A stretch of DNA of 13,597 bases from NCBI GenBank assembly GCA_035655155.1, contig DASRVH010000018.1:1-13597 (forward strand), written 5' to 3'. Positions 1 through 6,444 of this stretch are shown here, piece by piece. The position numbers and the translations under genes are program-made. Each line of letters begins with the position of its first letter. The stretch's first letter is position 1. The stretch comes from Lentisalinibacter sp035655155 (lineage in GTDB: Bacteria; Pseudomonadota; Gammaproteobacteria; Steroidobacterales; Woeseiaceae). A model generated the notes under the pieces. The model saw only the letters and a program-made list of their open reading frames with translations. It did no database searches and was not told the origin of the DNA.

Positions 1-1
1 C

Positions 2-1267
2 TTTCCCATCGCGCGGCTCGCGCTGCGCAGCATCGCGTCAAGACGCATCAGCGCCGCTCTGACCTGCTGTGCGGTGGCGCTGAGCGTGCTGCTGGTCCTG
101 GGCGTCCAGGAGATGCGCGAGAGCGCGCGGCAGAGTTTCGCTAGCACGATCTCGGGCACGGACCTGCTGGTGGGGCCGCGCACCAGCGGCGTCAACCTGC
201 TGCTGTATGCGGTGTTCCGCATCGGCCAGCCCACCAACAACGTCTCGTGGCAGAGCTACGAACGCTTCGCCGCGGCAGCGGGCGTGGAATGGAGCATCCC
301 GCTCAGCCTCGGTGATTCCTATCGGGGCCATGCCGTGGTCGGCACCACGGACGCCTATTTCCGCCATTTCCGCTACGGCCGCGATCGGCGCCTGGAGCTG
401 GCGGCCGGTCGAGCATTCGGCGAGGGTCCCGAGGCGGTGCTCGGCGCGACGGCGGCACGGGAACTCGGCCACGAGACGGGCGACGACATCGTCATCGCCC
501 ACGGGCTGGGCGCCACCAGCTTCCTGAAGCACGACCGCCACCCGGTCACGGTCACCGGGATACTGGCGCCGACCGGCACCGTCGCGGACCGGGCGGTCTA
601 CGTGAGTCTCGCAACGCTGGACAGCATCCACGAGACCGCGACGCCGTCCTTCGCGCCTGCTCCGGCGGACGACCACGGGCACGGCCATGATGGGCACGCC
701 GAACCCGGCGCGCCGGCCGAAATTACGGCATTCCTGCTCGGTCTCGAGTCGCGGGTGCAGGTGCTGCGGCTGCAGCGGACCATCAACGAATACGAGCGCG
801 AGCCGCTCACCGCGGTCATCCCGGCCGTTGCCCTGTTCGAGCTCTGGTCGGTGATCGGCGTGGCGGAGAAAGCGCTGCTCGCAGTCGGTGCGCTGGCGGT
901 GCTCACGGGCCTGGTCGGCATGCTGGTGGCCATCCTCGGCACGCTGAACGAACGCCGGCGGGAGATGGCCATCCTGCGCTCGGTGGGCGCCCGCCCGCGC
1001 CAGATTTTCCTGCTGCTGGTCTCCGAGGCCGGGCTGCTGGCCGTCGCCGGCGCGCTGCTGGGGGTCGTGCTGAAGACGGCGGTGCTGGGCGCACTCGCCT
1101 CGCCCATCCAGGCCCGCACCGGTATCCTGCTGGAGAGCGTCCGGCCCGCCATGGCGGAAGCCGTGGTGGTCGCCGTCGTAACGGCGGCGGGACTCCTCCT
1201 GGGCGCCCTGCCCGCCTGGCGCGCCTACCGCAACTCGCTCGCCGACGGGATGACCATTCGCCTATGA
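2..1267 (+). CDS. ABC transporter permease, FtsX/MacB type, 5' truncated by window edge
   Basis: This is the C-terminal 421 residues of an integral membrane ABC permease. The reading frame is open to the first base, so the start lies upstream and the ATG at 74 is internal. An N-terminal membrane segment (about residues 18-34 of the visible part) is followed by a large extracytoplasmic domain of about 250 residues. Three more membrane segments lie near 289-313, 334-361 and 381-405. The cytoplasmic motif NERRREMAILRSVGA (about 316-330), which contacts the ATPase in FtsX/MacB/LolC permeases, is present. A His-rich stretch, DDHGHGHDGH (bases 668-697), sits in the extracytoplasmic loop and suggests metal binding. 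The stop overlaps the next start (ATGA, 1264-1267), so the two are probably co-translated. Permeases of this type beside DUF3299 proteins are known in putative zinc-uptake loci such as Vibrio zrg (from memory). The ATPase is not in view and the substrate is inferred. Confidence 0.9.
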   Translation, partial: FPIARLALRSIASRRISAALTCCAVALSVLLVLGVQEMRESARQSFASTISGTDLLVGPRTSGVNLLLYAVFRIGQPTNNVSWQSYERFAAAAGVEWSIPLSLGDSYRGHAVVGTTDAYFRHFRYGRDRRLELAAGRAFGEGPEAVLGATAARELGHETGDDIVIAHGLGATSFLKHDRHPVTVTGILAPTGTVADRAVYVSLATLDSIHETATPSFAPAPADDHGHGHDGHAEPGAPAEITAFLLGLESRVQVLRLQRTINEYEREPLTAVIPAVALFELWSVIGVAEKALLAVGALAVLTGLVGMLVAILGTLNERRREMAILRSVGARPRQIFLLLVSEAGLLAVAGALLGVVLKTAVLGALASPIQARTGILLESVRPAMAEAVVVAVVTAAGLLLGALPAWRAYRNSLADGMTIRL

Positions 1268-1728
1268 CCATTGCCCCCGCCCTGTCCCTGCGCATCGCCG
1301 CGCTCGCCGTACTCCTCGCCATCGCCCTTTCCGGCGCCCGGGCCCAGGACGCGCCGAAGCTCACCTGGGAGGAAATGGTGCCGGCGAAGACGTCGGACGA
1401 TCCGCTGGCCGTGACGTCCAGCGCGCCGGTACCGGCGCTCGACGGGCGCACGGTGCAGCTGCCGGGCTTCATCGTGCCGCTGGAGTCCGACGAAGGCGGC
1501 CTCATCAGCGAATTCCTGCTCGTGCCTTACTTCGGCGCCTGCATCCACGTGCCGCCGCCGCCGCCGAACCAGCTCGTCTACGTCACCCTCGAGGAGCCGT
1601 TCAACCTGGTCTCGCTGCAGCAGCCCTACTGGATCGAAGGCACCCTGCAGGTGGAGGAATACTCGAGCGAGGTGGCCGACAGCCACTACACCATGCGGGC
1701 GGATCGCATCAGCAAGTACAATTACTGA
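1264..1728 (+). CDS. DUF3299 domain-containing secreted protein
   Basis: This 154-residue protein carries a classic Sec signal peptide: a hydrophobic stretch at residues 10-24 ending in GARA, with cleavage likely between 27 and 28. The mature part is therefore probably periplasmic. The hallmark of the DUF3299 family is clear: PYFGACIHVPPPPPNQ at residues 88-103, preceded by GFIVPLE at 68-74. The single Cys (93) and the His two residues later (95) are candidate ligands, but the biochemical function of the family is unknown to me. The ATG sits inside the stop region of the upstream permease (ATGA overlap), which indicates translational coupling and a shared role. Family members are often encoded beside FtsX-type ABC transporters and Zn-binding periplasmic proteins, so an accessory role in metal uptake or export is a reasonable inference. 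Domain identity is firm; function is not. Confidence 0.85.
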   Translation: MTIAPALSLRIAALAVLLAIALSGARAQDAPKLTWEEMVPAKTSDDPLAVTSSAPVPALDGRTVQLPGFIVPLESDEGGLISEFLLVPYFGACIHVPPPPPNQLVYVTLEEPFNLVSLQQPYWIEGTLQVEEYSSEVADSHYTMRADRISKYNY

Positions 1729-1815
1729 GACCTTGAATCCCCCGGCGCCCGCCCCATGTCGATGCACAGGAGGCGTAACCGGCGACCGGGACCGTCACAC
1801 AGGACAGCCAACGAC

Positions 1816-1820
1816 AGGAG
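1816..1820 (+). promoter_or_regulatory. Shine-Dalgarno of trxA
   Basis: AGGAG, six bases before the ATG at 1827, fixes the thioredoxin start. The rest of the 98-base gap after the DUF3299 gene (1729-1826) has no convincing promoter hexamers, terminator or small gene, so trxA may be read from the upstream transcript. Confidence 0.7.
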
Positions 1821-1826
1821 TTCTCC

Positions 1827-2159
1827 ATGGCCAGCGACAAGATGATCGAAGTGGGCGACAGTGATTTCCAGCAGAAAGTGCTGGATTCCGACAAGCCCGT
1901 GCTCGTGGATTTCTGGGCGGAGTGGTGCGGCCCCTGCCGCATGCTCGGACCCATTATCGAGCAGCTCGCCGACGAGTACGAAGACAAGGTGACCGTGGCC
2001 AAGCTGGACGTGGACTCCGCCCAGCAGGTGGCCATGCGCTACGGCATCCGCTCCATCCCCACGGTGATGCTGTTCAAGGACGGCCAGGTGCAGGAGACGC
2101 TGATCGGGGTGCGCCCGAAGGGCGACTACGCCCGCGTGCTCGACTCCGCCGCCGCCTGA
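1827..2159 (+). CDS. trxA: Thioredoxin
   Basis: A 110-residue cytoplasmic thioredoxin that reduces protein disulfides using electrons from thioredoxin reductase. The active site WCGPC has Cys34 and Cys37. The buried Asp28 (VDFW) and the cis-proline loop SIPTV (Pro78) are in place, and the length matches single-domain TrxA proteins. There is no signal peptide. The start is supported by AGGAG six bases upstream. In many gammaproteobacteria the main trxA is followed by rho. Here it is followed by a convergent reductase gene, so this copy could be a second, paralogous thioredoxin. The last 34 bases, including the stop, overlap the 3' end of the convergent gene on the other strand. The upstream permease/DUF3299 pair lies on the same strand, but a functional link is not shown. 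Confidence 0.95.
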   Translation: MASDKMIEVGDSDFQQKVLDSDKPVLVDFWAEWCGPCRMLGPIIEQLADEYEDKVTVAKLDVDSAQQVAMRYGIRSIPTVMLFKDGQVQETLIGVRPKGDYARVLDSAAA

Positions 2160-3070
2160 GCCACGCCGGAGCGCCGCACGGCCTCGACCATGCCTGCCTG
2201 GTGGCCCGGTGCCATCAGGTGGGCGCCGTCGATTCCGGGCGTGGCGGCCGCGGCCGCCAGGAGTTCGGCGCAGACGTCGATCCCCGTCTCCTCCGGATCG
2301 GCCGCCTGTTCCAGGCGCCGCACGAGTTCCCCGGGCATGACCGTGCCCCACAGCGTATCGCGCATCCAGCGCGCAACGCGGGCGGAGCGCAGCGGGCCCA
2401 GACCCACGAGATAAGGCACATCCGCGGGCAGGCCCGCATCGCGCAGCCGGCCCACGTGGCGGCGCATGCGTCCGGCGTCGAAGCAGTACTGCGACTGGAT
2501 GAAGCCGGCGCCCGCCCGGACCTTCGCCAGCAGCGGCTCCGCCGACCAGTCCGCGGAATCCGGGTCCAGACACACGTCGGCGGCGCCCAGCAGGAATGCC
2601 GGGCGCGGCGTCACCGGTTTGCCGGACAGCGTCACGCCGTCGTCGCGCAGCGCCGCGAGCGCGCGCAACAGGCCTCCGGAATCCAGATCGAATACCGGCG
2701 TGGCGTCCGGGTGGTCGCCGGCTGCCACGGAATCGCCGGTCAGCACGAGCACGTTGTCGATGCCGAGGGCGGCAGCGCCGATCAGGTCGCCCTGCAGCGC
2801 GATCCGGTTGCGGTCCCGGCAGGTGGCCTGGACGATGGGTTCGTAGCCGGCGCGTTTCAGCAGCGCCGCCGCGGCGATGCTGGACATGCGCACGTTGGCG
2901 CCGGCGCCGTCCGTGACGTTGATGGCATCCACGGCCTGCGCCAGCACACCGGCCTCCCGTAGCAGGCGGTCGGCGTCCGGACCGCGGGGCGGCGTGATTT
3001 CCGCGGTGACGACGAAATCGCCGCTGGCGATTCGTTCGCGCAGTGCCGGCATGTGGGTGCTCGTGGCCAT
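2126..3070 (-). CDS. Methylenetetrahydrofolate reductase-like protein (MTHFR family, short form)
   Basis: A 314-residue TIM-barrel flavoprotein of the MetF/MTHFR family, expected to interconvert 5,10-methylene- and 5-methyl-tetrahydrofolate in the cytoplasm. Family landmarks are the catalytic-type Glu24 in AEITPPRG, NVTDGAGANVRMSS (about 51-64), the flavin-site region LTGDS (about 110-114) and QSQYCFD (192-198), which matches the TQFFFD motif of classical MetF. The ITPPRG form resembles acetogen/actinobacterial-type short MTHFRs more than E. coli MetF. I chose the ATG at 3070. The frame stays open far upstream, but that stretch lies inside eda and is not family-like. No good Shine-Dalgarno is seen; ATG at 3052 is an alternative. 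The gene lies 128 bases downstream of eda on the same strand and its 3' end overlaps trxA by 34 bases. Substrate and physiological direction are inferred from the family. Confidence 0.85.
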   Translation of the reverse strand: MATSTHMPALRERIASGDFVVTAEITPPRGPDADRLLREAGVLAQAVDAINVTDGAGANVRMSSIAAAALLKRAGYEPIVQATCRDRNRIALQGDLIGAAALGIDNVLVLTGDSVAAGDHPDATPVFDLDSGGLLRALAALRDDGVTLSGKPVTPRPAFLLGAADVCLDPDSADWSAEPLLAKVRAGAGFIQSQYCFDAGRMRRHVGRLRDAGLPADVPYLVGLGPLRSARVARWMRDTLWGTVMPGELVRRLEQAADPEETGIDVCAELLAAAAATPGIDGAHLMAPGHQAGMVEAVRRSGVAQAAAESSTRA

Positions 3071-3198
3071 GAGGGGTCGTTTATGTGTCTCCGTGCGGCC
3101 TGGGGAGGATGCGGCCGCCGGGAAGGGTACCGCCGCGGAGCGCGGATATCCATGGCGGTTCCGGCACGGGAGGCCGCCGCGGGCTGGACGACCCGTCG
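3071..3198. other. Gap between eda and the MTHFR-like gene
   Basis: These 128 GC-rich bases hold no convincing gene. A small hairpin (CCGCG/CGCGG around GAG, 3133-3145) is visible but has no T-tract on either strand, so it is not a standard intrinsic terminator. I see no clear promoter for the downstream MTHFR-like gene. It could therefore be transcribed as the last gene of the zwf operon or from a promoter I cannot recognise. Confidence 0.4.
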
Positions 3199-3831
3199 TC
3201 AGAGAGTGGCGGCCGCCGCTGCGAGGCGGCCGATCGCATCGAAGTCGCCGGCCGCCAGCAGCGCCGGCGGCGCAATCCAGGACCCGCCCACGCAGGCCAC
3301 GTTCGGCAGCGCGAGATAATCCCGTGCCAGGGCCTCGGTGATGCCGCCGGTGGGGAAGAAGCGGGCCTCCGGGAGCGGCGCACCCAGCGCCTTCAGCATG
3401 GCCGTGCCGCCCGCCCCTTCCGCAGGGAAGAACTTCTGCAGCACATAGCCTCTCTCCAGCAGCCGCATGACTTCGCTGGCCGTCGCGGCGCCCGGCACGA
3501 GGGGCACCTCCGCGTCGTCCGCGGCCTCGAGCAGGCCGGGACTGGCGCCGGGGCTCACCGCGAACCGCCCGCCCGCCTCCACGCACTGGCGCAGATGCGC
3601 GGCGCTGCGCACGCTGCCGGCACCGACGACCGCGTCGGGCACCTCGGCGGCGATGCGCCGGATGGCCTCCGGCGCGGCATCGGTGCGCAACGTGATTTCC
3701 AGCACCGGCAGCCCCGCGGCGCACAGCGTGCGCGCCAGCTCCACCGCCTGGCCGGCGTCCTCCAGGACGATCACCGGGACGACCCTCGTGCTGCCGAGGA
3801 GCGTGCGGATATCGCGGGCCGTGCCGGTCAT
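3199..3831 (-). CDS. eda: 2-keto-3-deoxy-6-phosphogluconate (KDPG) aldolase
   Basis: A 210-residue class I aldolase that splits KDPG into pyruvate and glyceraldehyde-3-phosphate, the last step of the ED pathway. Key residues fall at the same numbers as in E. coli Eda (from memory): Glu45 and Arg49 in VLEITLRT, and the Schiff-base Lys133 in LQKFFPAE. The phosphate-binding segments PTGGI and GGSW are also present. At the usual Thr73 of GAGTV this protein has Ser (GAGSV), a conservative change. The ATG at 3831 overlaps the edd stop as ATGA, which indicates translational coupling and settles the start; the upstream extension of the frame runs through edd and is not real. Length is normal for the family. 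The locus is expected to be controlled by HexR through the zwf promoter. Confidence 0.96.
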   Translation of the reverse strand: MTGTARDIRTLLGSTRVVPVIVLEDAGQAVELARTLCAAGLPVLEITLRTDAAPEAIRRIAAEVPDAVVGAGSVRSAAHLRQCVEAGGRFAVSPGASPGLLEAADDAEVPLVPGAATASEVMRLLERGYVLQKFFPAEGAGGTAMLKALGAPLPEARFFPTGGITEALARDYLALPNVACVGGSWIAPPALLAAGDFDAIGRLAAAAATL

Positions 3832-5648
3832 AAGCCAAGATCCGTGAAGATGGTGGCGCCGTTCTCCGCGCCGTTCACGCCGCGGCGGAAAACGCCGAAC
3901 AACTCGCGCCCGAGGCCCACGTGATGGGCGGAGAGATCGGTTTCGACGGCCGGCCGGTCGGTCAGCTCGCCTTCCGCAACCTCCACGGACAGCACGCCGG
4001 CATCGGCGTCGATGAGCACGGTATCGCCGTCCCGCACCAGGCCGACGGGACCGCCGCCGAGCGCCTCCGGGGTCAGCTGGATCGCCGCCAGCACCTTGCC
4101 GGAGGCGCCGGACATGCGCCCGTCGGTGAGGAGCGCCACCCGGTGTCCCCGGTTCTGCAGGACGCCCAGATAAGGAGTCAGCTTGTGCAGTTCCGGCATG
4201 CCGTTGGCGCTCGCACCCTGCCAGGGGACCACGGCGACGAAGTCCTCGTCCAGCAGCCCGGCCTTGAAGGCCGCGATGAAGGCTTCCTGGGAGCGGAACA
4301 CCCGGGCCGGCGCCTCGACGCGGTAGTGCTCGGGGTCCACGGCGGATACCTTGACGATGGCCCGGCCCAGGTTGCCCTGCACCAGGCGCAGGCCGCCCTC
4401 CCTGTCGAAGGCGTCGCTGCACGGCCGCACGATCTCGGTGTCGTGGGACTGGCGCGTGGCGGCACGCCACTCGAGGGCGCCGTCCTGCAGAAAAGGCTCA
4501 CGGCAGAACCCGGACAGGCCCTGCCCCATGATGGTGGTGACGTCCTCGTGCAGCAGCCCGGCCTCCAGCAGCTCGGCCATGACGAAACCGAGTCCGCCGG
4601 CGGCGTGGAAGTGGTTCACATCCGCGACGCCGTTCGGATACACACGCGCCAGCAGCGGCACCGCCCGGGAGAGTTCGGCGAAATCGTCCCAGTCGATACG
4701 GATCCCGGCCGCCGCGGCGATCGCCACCAGATGCATGGTGTGGTTGGTCGAGCCGCCGGTGGCCAGCAGGCCCACGATGCCGTTCACCAGGCTCTTCTCG
4801 TCGAGTATGTGGCCGAGCGGCGTGTAGCCGCCGGCCGGCCGGGTCAGGGCGATCACCTGGCGGACGGCCTCCCGCGTGAGTGCGTCCCGCAGCGGGGTGC
4901 CGGGATTCACGAAGGAGCCGCCGGGCAGCTGCATGCCCATGAATTCCATCAGCATCTGGTTGCTGTTGGCGGTGCCGTAGAAGGTGCAGGTTCCGGGCCC
5001 GTGATAGGCGGCGGACTCGGCGGCCAGCAACTCGTCGCGCCCGACCTCGCCGGCCGCATACTGCTCGCGCACCCGGGCCTTTTCCTTGTTCGACAGGCCG
5101 GACACCATCGGCCCCGCCGGGACGAACAGGACCGGCAGGTGGCCGAAGGACACCGCGCCGATCACGAGTCCCGGGATGATCTTGTCGCAGACCCCGAGGC
5201 ACAGCGCGCCGTCGAACAGATCGTGAGAGAGCGCCACCGCCGTGGACAGGGCGATCACGTCGCGACTGAACAGCGACAGGTCCATGCCGTCCTGGCCCTG
5301 GGTGACGCCGTCGCACATCGCCGGCACGCCGCCGGCGAACTGGGCGACGGCCCCGGCCTCCGTGGCCGCTTCCTTGATCAGCCGCGGGAAGGTCTCGAGC
5401 GGCTGGTGCGCGCTCAGCATGTCGTTATAGGCGGAGACAATGGCGATGTTCGGCGTCTGGTCGCTGGTCAGCCGGCTCTTGTCCTCGGCGCTGAAAGCGG
5501 CGATGCCGTGGGCGAGATTGCTGCACGACACCGCGCTGCGCGTCGGGCCCCGATCGGCGGCCGCCCGGATCTTGTCCAGGTAACGGCCGCGGGAATCGGC
5601 GCTGCGTTCGCGGATGCGCTCGGTGACGGTCTCTACGGTCGGATGCAT
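3828..5648 (-). CDS. edd: 6-phosphogluconate dehydratase
   Basis: A 606-residue enzyme of the IlvD/Edd family that dehydrates 6-phosphogluconate to KDPG. Probable Fe-S cluster ligands by family position are Cys42 (SCSNLAHG), Cys154 (GVCDK) and Cys221 (GTCTFYGTANSNQ). The Edd signature CDGVTQGQDGM is at 112-122, and the C-terminal LTDGRMSGASGK motif of the family is present. Length is typical of bacterial Edd (about 600). The ATG at 5648 is preceded by AGGGG about nine bases upstream and lies 34 bases after the pgl stop. The gene overlaps eda by four bases, so Edd and Eda should be made together. I see no truncation or missing motif. Confidence 0.97.
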   Translation of the reverse strand: MHPTVETVTERIRERSADSRGRYLDKIRAAADRGPTRSAVSCSNLAHGIAAFSAEDKSRLTSDQTPNIAIVSAYNDMLSAHQPLETFPRLIKEAATEAGAVAQFAGGVPAMCDGVTQGQDGMDLSLFSRDVIALSTAVALSHDLFDGALCLGVCDKIIPGLVIGAVSFGHLPVLFVPAGPMVSGLSNKEKARVREQYAAGEVGRDELLAAESAAYHGPGTCTFYGTANSNQMLMEFMGMQLPGGSFVNPGTPLRDALTREAVRQVIALTRPAGGYTPLGHILDEKSLVNGIVGLLATGGSTNHTMHLVAIAAAAGIRIDWDDFAELSRAVPLLARVYPNGVADVNHFHAAGGLGFVMAELLEAGLLHEDVTTIMGQGLSGFCREPFLQDGALEWRAATRQSHDTEIVRPCSDAFDREGGLRLVQGNLGRAIVKVSAVDPEHYRVEAPARVFRSQEAFIAAFKAGLLDEDFVAVVPWQGASANGMPELHKLTPYLGVLQNRGHRVALLTDGRMSGASGKVLAAIQLTPEALGGGPVGLVRDGDTVLIDADAGVLSVEVAEGELTDRPAVETDLSAHHVGLGRELFGVFRRGVNGAENGATIFTDLGL

Positions 5649-5682
5649 GTGTACTGCCCCTGTGTGGATTGTCCGTGGTGAG

Positions 5683-6444
5683 TCAGGGCGCCCAGACGAC
5701 CCGCACCGGGGTCGGGGCGGACGCCAGCAGCGCGGCCACGGGAAGGCTGGTGTCTCCGTCCCTGGCGCGCTCGTAGACCGCCCACTTCTTCTCGCCGAAG
5801 ATCAGCAGCACGATCTCTTCGCTCTCGGCCAGCGGCGCGAGCGTGAGCGTGACGCGGGGCAGTTCGCTGGCCGCCGTGACGACCGGCAGGCAGAGCGAGT
5901 CGCCGGCCGGGTCCAGGCCCGCCGCCAGCGCCGCGCTGTCCGGGAACAGGGAGGCGAAATGCCCGTCCTCGCCCATCCCGAGCAGCGAACAGGCGAATGG
6001 CCGCGGCAGGCGGCCGGCGCCGGCGTCCGCGGTCAGGGCTTCGCAACCCTGCTCCGGCGACAGGCCCTGCCGGTAGAGGGGCACGAAATCCGCCTCGCGT
6101 GCCTCGCCCCGCAGGAGCCGTTCGCGGACCAGGCGCTCGTTGCTCTTCTCGTCGTCGGCGGGCACCCAGCGCTCGTCGCTCAGCGTGACCCGTACGCGTG
6201 ACCAGTCGAGGGGCGTGGCGGACAACGCGTCGTAGCAGCGCCCGGGCGTGCTGCCGCCGCTGCAGACCAGCACGGCTTCGCCGCCGGCCGCCAGCCGGCG
6301 GCGAAGCGCGCTCGCGATGCGCTCCGCCGCGATGGCAGAGGCCATCTCGCGCTGGGAGTAGATCTCTTCTATGGGTCGCCGGGCGGTCATGACTCTCTGT
6401 GCATTCATCTGTGCGTTCATCTGTGCCTTCATCTGTGCCTTCAT
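5683..6444 (-). CDS. pgl: 6-phosphogluconolactonase
   Basis: A 253-residue DevB/NagB-fold hydrolase that opens 6-phosphogluconolactone to 6-phosphogluconate between the Zwf and Edd steps. Family motifs are SGGSTPG (62-68), SDERWVP (89-95) and GMGEDGHFASLFP (156-168). The ATG at 6444 overlaps the zwf stop as ATGA and begins a repeated tetrapeptide, MKAQMKAQMNAQMNAQ, coded by four 12-base repeats. Each repeat supplies another in-frame ATG (6432, 6420, 6408), and a fifth follows at 6390 (MTARRP). The conserved domain begins after residue 19, so initiation at 6390 would give a complete 235-residue enzyme. None of the alternative starts has a strong Shine-Dalgarno, so the coupled start at 6444 is plausible, but the real N-terminus is uncertain. 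The gene is part of the zwf-pgl-edd-eda cluster. Confidence 0.94.
   Translation of the reverse strand: MKAQMKAQMNAQMNAQRVMTARRPIEEIYSQREMASAIAAERIASALRRRLAAGGEAVLVCSGGSTPGRCYDALSATPLDWSRVRVTLSDERWVPADDEKSNERLVRERLLRGEAREADFVPLYRQGLSPEQGCEALTADAGAGRLPRPFACSLLGMGEDGHFASLFPDSAALAAGLDPAGDSLCLPVVTAASELPRVTLTLAPLAESEEIVLLIFGEKKWAVYERARDGDTSLPVAALLASAPTPVRVVWAP
6397..6444 (-). repeat. Four tandem 12-base repeats carrying successive ATG codons at the start of pgl
   Basis: Read on the minus strand the unit is ATGAARGCACAG or ATGAAYGCACAG, four times in a row without gaps. The units differ only at the third base of the Lys/Asn codon. The block directly follows the zwf stop, and each unit gives an in-frame start followed by Lys/Asn-Ala-Gln. 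Because 12 is a multiple of three, copy-number change would keep the frame and alter only the number of starts. Confidence 0.95.

Noticed and set aside
3133..3145. Hairpin between eda and the MTHFR-like gene as a terminator
   Set aside because: The stem is only five base pairs and no T-tract follows on either strand.
3832..4470. N-terminal extension of eda
   Set aside because: The extra part is a shifted reading of edd. The start at 3831 gives a normal 210-residue Eda with catalytic residues at the expected numbers.
3921..5681. A very long open frame (586 codons) on the plus strand opposite edd
   Set aside because: It is the antisense shadow of a fully conserved edd. In GC-rich DNA the antisense frames of real genes often lack stops, and the product has no recognisable domain.
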